64,000 nucleotides of DNA from Emergomyces orientalis (taxonomy: Eukaryota; Ascomycota; Eurotiomycetes; Onygenales; Ajellomycetaceae). A program made the translations under genes and the position numbers. The notes beneath the pieces are model-generated. The model made no database searches. It was not told the origin of the DNA and saw nothing but the letters and a program-made list of their open reading frames with translations. This document shows positions 35,677-46,626 of the stretch, in pieces (position 1 is the stretch's first letter; each line of letters opens with the position of its first letter). The DNA is taken from assembly GCA_002110485.1 (NCBI GenBank), contig MOWL01000092.1:248001-312000 (forward strand), in the 5' to 3' direction.

Positions 35677-36523
35677 TCACGTAAGTTTCTGCTTAATGAA
35701 GAAGGATCGGAGATGGGAAAGTTGCCAGGCGCACGTTAATGACAGGAGGGCAAGTTGGATTAAAGTCCAACGGACAACTCGGGCGTTGGTGGCTTCGGAT
35801 TGGTCACGGAATAGTGCTTCTCGTTCCTGTGACGAAACCGAATTAGTAAATTGGTATTCTACGGAGAACATAGCAGACGCCATACCCGTTGGAAAACCTG
35901 CTCTCGGCGGATATCTTGCAATCTGCTATTAAGATTCTTGACTCTCTGAGCCATGTCCTCCATTTTGGATTTATCTTCGCTTTCGATCTTGCTAGTTTCT
36001 CCAACCGCCATGTCGATGGTCAATTTCACCGCTGAGGACCCCGAGAGCCATCCTGCAGCAGCACCGGTATCTGGGGTGAAACAGAGCTTGTGTTGACCAG
36101 CATCTGCGGCGGAGAAAGTGAAGCGTCCAGTATCACCTCCACGTTGGAATACGACGCGGTGATCATTGTCAAATGTCTCGTCGACCGTGATCGTAAGGGT
36201 AAGGCCAGGATCCGAGCTGTAGGAGTTGGTTTCTTGTTTGAAAACTTCGGCTTTGTAGGTACCTGGTCCGAGAAAAAAAAAAGGTTAGTACGCAACGCCA
36301 AGTTCGACCAGCATCGCAGTTGATGTGATGCGGTGAAGCTGTTACAGGATGGGATAAAATACTAACCGACTACCAGAGTGCCTTGCGGCATTTCCTCAAA
36401 GAAGCATTTTTGTTGTCGTGGCTGGATGTAGAAGTAGAGGGAGTGGACGGGCGTTGATAGTGTGAGGATCGTAACAATTGCGAAAAACGACGACAGCCAG
36501 GACTGCGAGCGCGAGGACACCAT
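35677..36523 (-). CDS. p24 family cargo receptor (Erp1/5/6-like)
   Basis: Three exons (36,523-36,367; 36,262-35,886; 35,826-35,677) give 227 residues. p24 proteins are type I membrane proteins that cycle between ER and Golgi in COPII/COPI vesicles and help export GPI-anchored and other cargo. A signal peptide covers about residues 1-29 and is followed by LYFYI and the conserved CFFEEMPQGTLVVGTY of the GOLD domain. The paired cysteines, one in QKCFFEE and one in KLCFTP, fit the family disulfide. A coiled coil (about 140-185) leads to EREALFRDQSEATNARVVRW, one membrane helix, and the tail FFIKQKLT. That tail has an FF motif and lysines at -3 and -5 for coat binding. The sequence fits the alpha (Erp1/5/6) group best. 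It shares a divergent promoter with SWC4. Confidence 0.9.
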
Positions 36524-36878
36524 GATGGAGGTTCAAGCCAAACCACAGCTAGAATTGCAAAGTCTCCCTGAGCGTTATGCGTGCGTTGGCTTGTTAATGG
36601 CTAAAGGGGCTGTTGTTGCTTGACGGAGATGGTTGAAGTGTCCACTTCAGGATGTCACGAGAGATGCAAACACTGCAAACATGATTCCTTTGGGCCTCAT
36701 CTCCAGATCACTTCGATAACTTTCTCGACTCCAGCATCGTCGCATACCGCCATCAATAAATACACTAATCCATCACGGGTCACCTTTCTACTGGACTGCA
36801 TTTCCATAGAAGGACTATTAATTTATTTCTCGGAATCTAAATTGTCCCTGCGCGCGACGCTACCTCCGGATCGCCACA
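36524..36878. promoter_or_regulatory. divergent p24/SWC4 promoter
   Basis: 355 bp separate the start codons of the p24 gene (-) and SWC4 (+). It probably contains both core promoters. I see no TATA box in the expected places. Confidence 0.55.
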
Positions 36879-38859
36879 ATGGCCGCGGCAGATGTCCGTG
36901 ACATGCTTGACCTGCCCGCAGATGGCGGCCAACCCAGACCTCATAAGAAACAAAAAGTCGTGGAAAAACGACCTGGTAAGTGTGTTAAGTTCAATTTTGC
37001 AATGTGCTGCTAATGTGTGTCTATAGAAGGTATTACTAGAGAGCTCTTTGCTCTACTGGGCGAGCGCGCCCCTCCGATCGCATTAAACGAGAATAAATAT
37101 AAAGGACGGCGGAAATGGGTGAGCAAACTGAAAGTGAGGCCATGGTAAGGCTTTTCGCGATCTGGAATCTTTGAAAACAGTGTTACTGACGTTACCTACC
37201 TTTTATAGGGAGATGGCGCCTTTTGAAAACTCAGCCCGATCCGATGGTCTTGTTCTCCGGCACTGGCAGAGAAAACGAGTTCCCGTTAATGAAGTGCCTT
37301 CCGGTGAAACGACGGCAGTTGATGGGGAAGATAAAAAAGAAAGTGAATCTGCGGAACAGAAACCGGAGGACGTCTATGCATTCGCGAAATATAATGTGAA
37401 AGCGCAGGTCCCGAAGAGATATACTGATGACCAATACAATCGGTACCTGAAAAGCCATAACTGGAGTCGTGAAGAGACGGACTACCTTATGGATCTTGTC
37501 GAGGAATACGATTTACGGTGGGTCGTCATTGTGGACAGATACGAATACCCCCCGAACCCACCATCTACCAACGGCGATTCCACTGCTCTCGTTACAGCCA
37601 CCCGACGCCGAACAATGGAAGAGATGAAGTCGCGTTATTACACTGTTGCTGCTAACATGCTAGCTCTTGAACATCCACCGTCTGAGATGTCTGAAACAGA
37701 GTTCAATCTCCATGAGAAGATGATGAAATATGACCCCGAACAAGAAAGGGCTCGCAAAGATTTGGCCACATTACAACTGAACCGATCAAAAGATGAAGTC
37801 AATGAAGAGACATTGCTCCTAGAGGAACTCAAACGGATTGTCGCCAACGAGAAGAATTTCATCGAGGAACGAAGAGAGCTTTACGCCAGACTCGAGGCCC
37901 CCATCAGCACGAGCAATACTACGATGTACCAGTCAAGCCAAGGCCTGTCGCAACTCCTCCAATCACTCCTGCATGCCGATAAGAGCAAGAAACGACGCTC
38001 ACTTATGGGGCTGGAAACCGGCACATCCAGCCCAGCCAGCCTACCAGGCACCCAACAAAACCCTTCACAGAGCGCTCGCGAAAGTCGACCTGAGACACCC
38101 GCTGCACCGGCACCAACACCCACAACTACCAAAAAAGCCGCCGCCAGCGCAGTAGCACAGCAGCCTACAGTCAAAACCCTCACTCCCGCTGAAGAGGCCA
38201 AATATGGCGTTACACACCACGACCGTCTTACCTCAGGCGTCCAGTTCCGCAACGACAAGGCACAGAAACTCACGCAGGCCAAATCCAACATCCAATCTCA
38301 GAAGCTTGCTGCTGCGCTAACCGAACTTTCCATCCCACCTCGACTCGTCATGCCGACGGAGAAGGTATGCAAGGAATTTGAAAAGCTGATATACTCTGTC
38401 AATCTCCTGCTCGACGTGCGCAAATTTGCGGAGAAGGTTGAGGGCGAAATACGTGTGCTGGAGGCTGCTAAACAGGATCGGGAAAGAAAGGAGAAGGAAA
38501 GGCTGGAGGGGGAGGCTAGTAAGACCGGAGAAGATACTGCGGGAGCAGGGCAGGGGAATGAGAAAGACAATGAGAAAGAAAAGGAAGAGCAAGGGGCAGG
38601 GGGTGAAGGTGAGGGTATGGGTACGGGGGAAGCTACGAAATCTGCTACTGCTGTTACCAACGACGCCGATGCACCAACAACGAAACGGCACGATGGAGCT
38701 CGCGCTATTAAAACCGAAGCGGACGAAAGGACAAAAGAGGCTGGGTCTGAGGGAGTGGAAGCAGGAACTGGAACAGCTGGCTCTGGAAGGTCACATAAGC
38801 GGAGCGCTAGTGTTTTAAGTGCGGTTAGTGACAAGAGCACGAAGAGGCAGAGGAAGTAA
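36879..38859 (+). CDS. SWC4: SWR1/NuA4 complex subunit Swc4 (DMAP1 homologue)
   Basis: Three exons (36,879-36,975; 37,027-37,144; 37,209-38,859) give 621 residues. Swc4 is shared by the SWR1 remodeller, which exchanges H2A for H2A.Z, and the NuA4 histone acetyltransferase. The start MAAADVRDMLDLP is followed by HKKQKVVEKRPEGITRELFALLGERAPP, a hallmark of the family. A SANT/Myb-like domain covers about residues 141-185 (PKRYTDDQYN, NWSREETDYLM, EEYDLRWVVIVDRY). A DMAP1-type C-terminal helical region follows, with PRLVMPTEKVCKEFEKL. The last 130 or so residues are a Glu/Lys/Gly-rich low-complexity tail ending in KRSASVLSAVSDKSTKRQRK, a likely nuclear signal. The short first exons and consensus introns match the usual fungal structure. 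Confidence 0.92.
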
Positions 38860-39699
38860 CTTGGTGAGAAATATAATTGGTTTTACCTGGTTTGCTGTGG
38901 GTTTAGGGATTTTGGGTGGAATTGGGATTAGGATTACCGGAGATGGGGTTATGTTTTATTATGGCCTGGAGTTTTTAACAGCCTACTTTTCATCCGTGAA
39001 TGATATAACTGGCAAAATTAATATTTATACTCAATTCTCACTTCGTGATATGTTACAATGGGCGGGTGGATGGGCACCCATAGTTGGGGATTGAGACTCG
39101 ATTTGTTTTCAAAAGCAGTAAAATAATGATCTGTATTGCCTACCCCGCCAAACAAAAATTTGTTCGGATCAGCGCTTTGCTTGCTCTGCGATCCTCCTTT
39201 GAAAATACATCACCAATTTACAATCATTAACGGGCTGATTATTACTAGGGAGCAATTATGATCAGAGTAAGTTCTTGTTTCATTGAATACTCCTGAAAGA
39301 CGCGTGAATACCTACTGGTACACACCAAAAATTAACTAAAAAACACTCTCTCAAATTTCTTAAAACGAATTTATGGATGGGTAAGTCTATCAATGGTTGG
39401 GAGGTGCCATATAGGAAAGGATAAAAATAGCAGCATAACTTCCAATCCGTGCATGTTTACCAGGGGGTGATATAAAAAAACAAGAAGAAATGAGAGGGTT
39501 GGAGGGTTCCTAACCATCGACTGGAGGCGATTAAAAGCTTAGGGCAAAACTTGCATGCCCAGTTGAAATAATGCAAGCTGCCGCCGTAGAAACTGGAGTT
39601 TCAGGTACTATGCAGCTAATGGTGGATAAATCAATTAATTACTGGTTTCTCATGCTTGCCCAACCAGTTCTAACAGGTCATCCTGCGAGCTGACCTCGT
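38860..39699. other. convergent spacer
   Basis: About 840 bp between the SWC4 stop and the 3' end of the next gene. A/T-rich UTR-like sequence; no gene or notable repeat seen. Confidence 0.7.
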
Positions 39700-42090
39700 T
39701 CACAAATTGCACCTCTTTGATTCAGCAGTCGAGTTACGGAGATCCATGCTGGTTGATACCTGATCGGGCCTCTGCCTATCGATCGGGGTTTTCTCAGGAC
39801 CACCCACCGACCCAGGATCAGACATAACGCCACCGTCACTAGAGAATGACCCAATACAGTCCTCGTACAAACGGGACCAGGCGTCTGCCGAACATGGCTC
39901 ATCTCTCGGTAGGCCCATACCACTATCATCGAAACTAGAGAAATTCAGCTGGGTTGGTGGATGAGACCCCAATGGGAAAGGATGTTCAATTTTTCTCCAG
40001 GGAGTCTGTAATTCACTTGCTCTCTCACTTGATTCCCGTGCTTTCACACGCTGCTTATGCCGCTTAGTTTCGCCCCTGATATCCCCAATCTGCTCAAGAA
40101 TAAGTTGACCAGTTGGCCCTCCAGGAATAATTTCGAGATCTGGGTCTCTCAACTCGTCGCTTCTGGAGGTTTCCCTTCTGTGGCCTGCCCGGTAGCGTCT
40201 ACGATCAACATCATCGGAACGACGTAACCTGGCCCAGTTGAACAACCCCGTACCATTTTTACTAGAAGTCCATGAATTATTTTTGTCATTTACAACTTGC
40301 GGCAACGGAGTGTCGTTTGTGCCTTGACTGGCCTGGGGCGTCTCAGTGGACACGAAGTCACGGGCGACAATTTGATCGGGAAGTCCAGCAGATTCATTTC
40401 TCGTAGTTTTAGAGTGGCTTGGAAACCTAGCCCACGATGAGAAAAACCTTTTGTTGCTATCAACACTATCAAATGGGTTCTTTTGCGGCTCTGTTGAGTT
40501 CATATGAGTTACAATTTCCTCATGGCTGAGCACACCCTTCTCTCCCGAGCCATCGCATGCGCGCACTTGTTGGCTGCCGGCAGTTGATTCTCTGGAATCC
40601 TGCGAAACACATTTTAAACTTCCCTGGTTTCCTAAAGACTTGACTGGGTCAAGTAAGTCGGTGTCAGTGGCAGATCTCCCATCAGTTTGTGGTCTTATAT
40701 CTTGTGGTCCTGAGTGTGCAGATTTCTCGTCTTCCTCCGGGACAAAACGATAACCGTAGCCCAGACGTTTGCCATCAGACAGCCATCCATCGCTGACACT
40801 CCTCGTTTTTGTATCCATTTGGCCGCAATCAGAGCGGCGAATGGCAAGATCATTGGAGCTATTGGCATGTACATCATCGAAGCTTTCGACGAATCTACTT
40901 TGAGCGCGATATTTGTTGTTGGGTAGCCAAGCAGAGGAGTTTTGACCAGCAGCACTTGAAGTTCTTCGTGATCTCGTTTGTTTGCTGTTAATGAGAACAA
41001 AGGACTCACTACCCTCTGCTGATTTTCTGCTGGGCCTAGCAGGGCCATGGTCTGCTTTCAGGGGGGATAGCTCAAGCTCGAACCTGGGTGTTGGACTATC
41101 ACTTCGGCTTTTTGAAATATCTGAAATGATTTTAGCTTGATAGGGAATCGGTGGGGTTGGGACCAATGCTCGTCGATCGTTTGTGCGAGCTAGATCGGAG
41201 TCCCATGATAATCTAGACAAAGGCGATTCCAAACGCGGCGCACTATTGATATCCTTGCCGCCTGTAAGTTTCCCACTGTCTGTTGGGGAATATGATGAAC
41301 CAGGTGTAGATAGAGGTGCAAATCTTCGGAATGCAGGCTGGAGGTGTTGGTTAAACCCGTCATTGAATCCATCGAATCTATCAAACCCTCCGCCATTTGC
41401 TAGTATGGGATCTAAATTGCTGGTGCGCACTTTCTTAAAGCTAGGTGCGTCATCCCATATAGCGGATGCTGTTCCATCGAAGCCAGTGGGAAACATATCA
41501 TGGTTAATCCCTGAGGAGGCCTGGACGCTTTCAATATCGGATAGTATTCTTCTAAGGTTGCTAGGAACGCCGAGTATACTGCTAGTGGTACGCTCTGTAA
41601 TTTGAGGGGTTAAAATATAGCGTGCATCGCTATCATACTCCACATCACTGGTAGTCGTGATATCTACACCCGCAGTAGGGTTTGCATTTTGGTCGCTATC
41701 CTGAAGCGCAGTTCCACGTTCCTTAAATTTCTTGGAAGATTTTTTCGACAACTGCGATTCCCTAGAAAGCCGTCTTCGAATCTTACGAGATAGCTGAATT
41801 AAACTAATCCGACTGGCCTTGGGGTGAATTTGTTTCGTCCGATTTGCGGCGGCACGTGGGAATTGTTGAACTTCGAGGGTAATCTCTGGATCTGGGTTTC
41901 CGGTGTGGGGTGTGGAAGGACGGAAGATTGCCTCAAATGCGAGTCTTTCCGCACTTCGATTACCCAAAGCGGCGGAGCCCGGTCGGGCGGGAAGATCTTG
42001 GTGAGTTAAATTTTCAAGGAACCGAGAGTCCCTAGCAGGAGGTGTCGAACCTTTAGATCGCTGACTTCGAGGGCAGGGACTGAAAACCAT
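39700..42090 (-). CDS. uncharacterised 796-residue disordered protein
   Basis: A single uninterrupted frame from the first ATG (42,090) to TGA at 39,700. The frame stays open upstream to a TTG at 42,288 without another ATG, so an upstream exon cannot be excluded. I recognise no domain. A basic cluster lies at about residues 110-130 (RKIRRRLSRESQLSKKSSKK), which could be a nuclear or membrane-binding signal. The rest is rich in Ser, Asp, Arg and Pro with few hydrophobic stretches, so it is probably mostly disordered. More ordered islands are GQLILEQIGDIRGETKRHKQ and SADAWSRLYEDCIGSF near the C terminus. The length and purity of the frame (2.4 kb in A/T-moderate sequence) argue strongly for coding. 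Function unknown. Confidence 0.75.
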   Translation of the reverse strand: MVFSPCPRSQRSKGSTPPARDSRFLENLTHQDLPARPGSAALGNRSAERLAFEAIFRPSTPHTGNPDPEITLEVQQFPRAAANRTKQIHPKASRISLIQLSRKIRRRLSRESQLSKKSSKKFKERGTALQDSDQNANPTAGVDITTTSDVEYDSDARYILTPQITERTTSSILGVPSNLRRILSDIESVQASSGINHDMFPTGFDGTASAIWDDAPSFKKVRTSNLDPILANGGGFDRFDGFNDGFNQHLQPAFRRFAPLSTPGSSYSPTDSGKLTGGKDINSAPRLESPLSRLSWDSDLARTNDRRALVPTPPIPYQAKIISDISKSRSDSPTPRFELELSPLKADHGPARPSRKSAEGSESFVLINSKQTRSRRTSSAAGQNSSAWLPNNKYRAQSRFVESFDDVHANSSNDLAIRRSDCGQMDTKTRSVSDGWLSDGKRLGYGYRFVPEEDEKSAHSGPQDIRPQTDGRSATDTDLLDPVKSLGNQGSLKCVSQDSRESTAGSQQVRACDGSGEKGVLSHEEIVTHMNSTEPQKNPFDSVDSNKRFFSSWARFPSHSKTTRNESAGLPDQIVARDFVSTETPQASQGTNDTPLPQVVNDKNNSWTSSKNGTGLFNWARLRRSDDVDRRRYRAGHRRETSRSDELRDPDLEIIPGGPTGQLILEQIGDIRGETKRHKQRVKARESSERASELQTPWRKIEHPFPLGSHPPTQLNFSSFDDSGMGLPRDEPCSADAWSRLYEDCIGSFSSDGGVMSDPGSVGGPEKTPIDRQRPDQVSTSMDLRNSTAESKRCNL

Positions 42091-43248
42091 TCTGAATGGT
42101 TTACAACAGATAGTTTGCAGTAGTCTTGGACCCGTTGGGTCGAATTGCCATGGAAGACTAATAGGGGCGCGGCAACGTGTAGGTCTTTCTAATTTTTCAA
42201 AAAGACAAGGGTATATCAAAACACCCGAGTACGGAACACCATTCCAGTCGGCTAACAGAAGAAGATTAAGGTCGGCGGAACAAGTCAATATAGAGAGTCA
42301 TTGCGCGTGTTTACGCGGAACATGAGAGAGGAAGGAACTCGAGGATTCTCGAGAAATACCGATGGCCGTTTCTTTTTCCAGCGCTAGAAAAAGATAGCCA
42401 TAAATAAACATTGAACAAGGAAAAAAATCCACCAAGAAGGAGCGTATCATTCTTGTCTCGTTGTTGGCCATCAATGGCACTCCCTATCTCACAGATATAG
42501 TTTTGGCAGAGGCAGTTTTAACTGCGGAACGCGGCATCCCGCCTTGCCTGCTGTGACGTTATCACGCAGAGCTACCTACTGTTAGGTAGTAGGTAGGTAG
42601 CTTGTACTTAATAATATCAAGAGAGTCGGTTGAAGCTGCGGAACTCGACAGCTTGATTAGCTTCATGTTTTTAGGTTGACAATTATATGAAGAACAAATA
42701 TCTAGATCTGCAAGGTAAATTCAAGTTGAAATGGCCCTTGAAAAAAGATGAAATAACCACATTGTGTTCTGTCGGACAGTATTGTTTCCTGTTGCATATA
42801 TGCAGCATGTCGGGTCGACTTGCTTGATGTAGATCTGTCGTTCAAAAATATTAAAATTTGGGGATAGGGCATTCCATATCACATGATCAGAAATACCCCA
42901 CGATGTCCGATTGAGGTGAATCACGTGCTTTTGCTAAATGGCGTGACAATCAGCAGATCCTAGCCAATCAGAACGCCGCGACGGGTCGACCGTGAGCTTG
43001 AATTGAGTTTACTAAGCAAGAGCCCCTCCTTCTGGTCCATTCTCTTTTTTTTCTCGTTCGTTTTTTCTTCGTTTTCCACTTCATTTCCCCCTCCATCCTC
43101 ACCCTTCTCACCCTTCTATCTTTTCCCTTCCATTCACTCCGGAATTACCCTACTGTGCGTCAGGGTTCTGCGGACAGCAAAGGTTGCTTCATTTCATATT
43201 CACTTCAATCTCTTTTTCGGAACCAATTGCTGAATAAACATCGTGAAA
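42091..43248. other. divergent spacer with MET6 promoter
   Basis: About 1.16 kb between an orphan gene (-) and MET6 (+). It contains tandem TAGG-type units near 42,583-42,600, the TCACGTG site at 42,921-42,927, and a C/T-rich leader (43,020-43,140) typical of strongly expressed fungal genes. Confidence 0.7.
42921..42927 (+). promoter_or_regulatory. Cbf1/Met4-type site TCACGTG
   Basis: The heptamer TCACGTG lies 322 bp upstream of the MET6 start codon. In yeasts this is the binding site of Cbf1, which recruits Met4 to sulphur-amino-acid genes. Site and neighbour agree, but use in this organism is inferred. Confidence 0.55.
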
Positions 43249-45763
43249 ATGGTTCAATCGTAAGCACACTCTTGAGATCTCTGAATTGGTTCACTATACT
43301 AATCAGATCCTCAGATCTGTTCTCGGTTTCCCCCGTATGGGACGTCTTCGGGACCTGAAGAAGGCCACTGAAGCATACTGGGGAGGAAAGCTCTCCCGCG
43401 ATGAGCTCCTGAGTGAGGGCAAGAGACTCCGTCTCGAGCACTGGCAAATTCAGAAAAACGCTGGTGTTGATCTCATTCCCAGCAATGACTTTGCTCTCTA
43501 CGATCAAGTGCTTGACCACATCCAACTGTTTGGTGTATGTTTGCTTACTCCATTCACTGGCTTTCCGGCCCCTTCATATCATCATTAACACAAAAAACCC
43601 TCAACAGGTTATTCCCGAGAGATATTCCAAGTATGGCCTCCATCCTGTTGACGAGTACTTTGCCATGGGACGAGGCTTGCAGAGGCCTGCCAAGGATGGC
43701 GAGCCTGCTGTCGACGTTCCCAGTTTGGTAAGACACTATTACCCTAATATCTGCTTCCGGTTTTAGGTTACTAACATAATTCATTCCAGGAAATGGTGAA
43801 ATGGTTCGACTCTAACTACCATTACGTTAAGCCTACTCTCCAGGACTCTCAGACTTTCACTCTGTCAAGCAACCCCAAGCCGGTTGTTGAGTTCAAGGAA
43901 GCTAAGGAGGCTGGGATTACCACCCGCCCAGTCCTTCTAGGACCTGTTTCCTTCCTCGCTCTTGCCAAGGCCGACCGTGGCCAGACCATCGACCCCATCT
44001 CCCTTATTGATAAACTCGTTCCTCTTTATGTCGAGCTCCTGACCCAACTTAAAGCTGCTGGGGCTGAGGATGTTCAGATCGATGAACCCGTCTTGGTTTT
44101 CGATCTCCCTGAGAAGGCGAAGGCTGCCTTCAAACCAGCATATGAGAAGTTGGGTTCCCTTGGAGACAAGGCACCTCGCTTGGTCTTAGCCACCTACTTT
44201 GGCGACATCGTCCACAACATTGATGTTCTCCCATCCCTCCAAAACCTCCATGGTATCCATGTCGACCTAGTTCGCAACCCAGAGCAGCTCGACACCGTGA
44301 TCAGTGCCCTTGGACCCAAGCAGACTCTATCTGCCGGTGTTGTTGATGGACGTAACATCTGGAAGACCAACTTCAAGCGAGCAATTGAGGTCGTTGAGAC
44401 TGCCATCCAAAAGCTTGGCAAGGACAGAGTGCTTGTTGCTACTTCCAGTTCGCTTTTGCACACCCCTCACACTCTTGAGAGCGAGAAAAATCTTGATCCA
44501 GAGATTCGGGATTGGTTCAGCTTCGCTGTTGAGAAAGCTACCGAGGTTGTTGTCATCGCGAAGGCTGTCACTGAAGGCCCTGCTGCTGTGCGGGAGGAGC
44601 TTGAGGCTAACGCCAAATCCGTCCAAGCCCGTGCTTCATCTAAGCGGACTAATGATCCCAAGGTCAAGGAGAGACAAGATGGCGTTACTCCCGAGATGCA
44701 CAACCGCAAGTCCCCATTCCCAACAAGAATCAGCCAACAACAAACGAAGCTCAACTTGCCCATGTTCCCTACTACGACCATCGGATCGTTCCCTCAGACC
44801 AAAGATATTCGCGTCCACCGGAACAAGTTCACCAAGGGTGAGATTACGGCTATGGAATACGAGAAATTCATTGAACAGGAAATTCAAGACGTTGTTAAGA
44901 TCCAGGAGGAACTTGATTTGGACGTCTTCGTCCACGGAGAGCCTGAACGTAATGATATGGTCCAGTACTTTGGTGAGAGATTGACTGGATATGTTTTCAC
45001 CTCCCATGCTTGGGTCCAGAGCTACGGCTCCCGCTGCGTTCGCCCTCCCATCATTGTTGGAGATATCTCGCGCCCTGCTCCTATGACCGTCAAGGAGTCC
45101 AAGTATGCGGCTTCCATTTCCAAGAAGCCAATGAAGGGCATGCTTACTGGGCCGATCACCTGTCTGCGGTGGTCTTTCCCCCGTGACGATGTTCACCAGT
45201 CTGTGCAGGCTCAACAGCTGGCTCTTGCTCTCCGCGATGAGGTCATTGACTTGGAAGCTGCTGGTATCTTTGTCATCCAGGTCGATGAACCCGCCCTCCG
45301 TGAAGGTCTTCCACTCCGATCCGGCAAGGAGCGTGAAGCCTACCTAGACTGGGCTGTCAAGGCTTTCCGCCTTGCCACATCCGGAGTTGAAGACAGCACC
45401 CAGATCCACTCCCATTTCTGCTATTCCGAGTTCCAAGACTTCTTCCATGCCATCGCTGCCCTTGATGCTGATGTTCTCAGTATCGAAAACAGCAAGAGTG
45501 ATGCCAAGCTTCTCAAGGTCTTTGTAGACGAGGCTTACCCACGACACATCGGCCCTGGCGTGTACGATATCCACTCTCCTCGTGTACCAAGCGAGCAGGA
45601 GATCAAGGACCGCATCGAGGAGATGCTTCAATATCTCCGACCAGATCAACTCTGGATTGATCCTGACTGTGGCCTGAAGACACGACAGTGGGCTGAGACC
45701 AAGGCAGCTCTCACCAACATGGTGAATGCTGCCAAGTTTTATCGCCAAAAGTATGCCAAATAA
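43249..45763 (+). CDS. MET6: cobalamin-independent methionine synthase
   Basis: Four exons (43,249-43,259; 43,315-43,534; 43,608-43,727; 43,790-45,763) give 774 residues, full length. The enzyme (EC 2.1.1.14) transfers a methyl group from 5-methyltetrahydrofolate-polyglutamate to homocysteine in the cytosol. The first exon codes only MVQ and two bases of the next codon; the frame resumes as SSVLGFPRMGRLRDLKKATE. The N-terminal half is the duplicated, catalytically inactive barrel. The C-terminal barrel starts near FPTTTIGSFPQT. The zinc and homocysteine ligands are present as His659 and Cys661 (HSHFC) and Cys744 (DPDCGL). Codon use is strongly C/G-ending in the third position, fitting high expression. 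That bias explains several long antisense open frames that are not genes. A TCACGTG site lies upstream. Confidence 0.97.
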
Positions 45764-46626
45764 ATGCAACAACTAGGCAGGATTTATTTTGTCGCAAAAA
45801 CGCTCAACACGTGCGACTAGGATATGACAGCTTAACGATTACGAGTTATAGAGACGACTTATTTATAAAAAAATATAAAATGACGAATGTTTTAACATGC
45901 ATGCATTCATACGGTGTTCCAGGCGAGCTGGGACTCAAACCTAGGGGGGGCAAAGTGGTAGGAGAGCTAGAAAAGTTCAGAAACATACCCACGATCTCAA
46001 CATCGGCGTTTTTTTTTGTAATCTTTTGCTTTTGATTTTATTTTATTAACCTTTCTAATTTAACTTCTATGTTTTTTTTCCTTCTCGCTCTATTTAATTT
46101 GCCGTGAGGAACAAGTCTTATGCCTTCTCCAGGTTTCCTTTCTTTTTTCATTATGACGGTTTATAGGATTAGGGATTAAAAGGGATATCATGGAATGGCA
46201 TAGAATGTGTTGTATATGCCTGTTCGACAAGTCAACAGAAGCGGCTTTTACATATTCTACATACAATGGAAAATATTCGGTCAACATCAGTACTGACTTT
46301 GCGTGTATTTCGCGTTTTATGGGTTCCTTTTTTCGTAAATGTTTATCCACACTTCACTCAATAGAGAATGGAACAGTAGAACACCCAAATATATATTATG
46401 GGAATTCAACCCCACCTGTTCTGAAGACCCTAAACTAAAAAATTAAAAAATTAAAAAGAATAGTATAAAATATAAGCCCCCACGGCGAAGATTAAAATTT
46501 TTGAATGGAACAAAAAAAAAAATCAGAAAAGTTTTCTACCCCTTGACAAGAAGAAGAAAATAAGAATTTACGTGAATATAACAAAGCTAAATTATTATGT
46601 CGAGTCACATAAACTCAAAGAAGCCA
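45764..46626. other. convergent spacer
   Basis: About 860 bp between MET6 and the reductase gene, A/T-rich with several poly-A and poly-T runs (for example near 46,070 and 46,510). UTR-like; no gene seen. Confidence 0.7.

Noticed and set aside
38298..38840. 180-residue antisense frame opposite the SWC4 tail
   Set aside because: It is the complement of a Glu/Lys/Gly-rich low-complexity region, giving Ser/Phe/Pro runs.
44636..45214. 192-residue open frame antisense to MET6 (others at 45,344-45,772 and 44,304-44,984)
   Set aside because: MET6 has strongly C/G-ending codons, which removes stops from other frames. These frames have no family resemblance and no splice or promoter context.
45905..45955. 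Possible tRNA T-arm (GGTTTGAGTCC on the minus strand)
   Set aside because: No matching A box, anticodon arm or acceptor stem can be folded around it.
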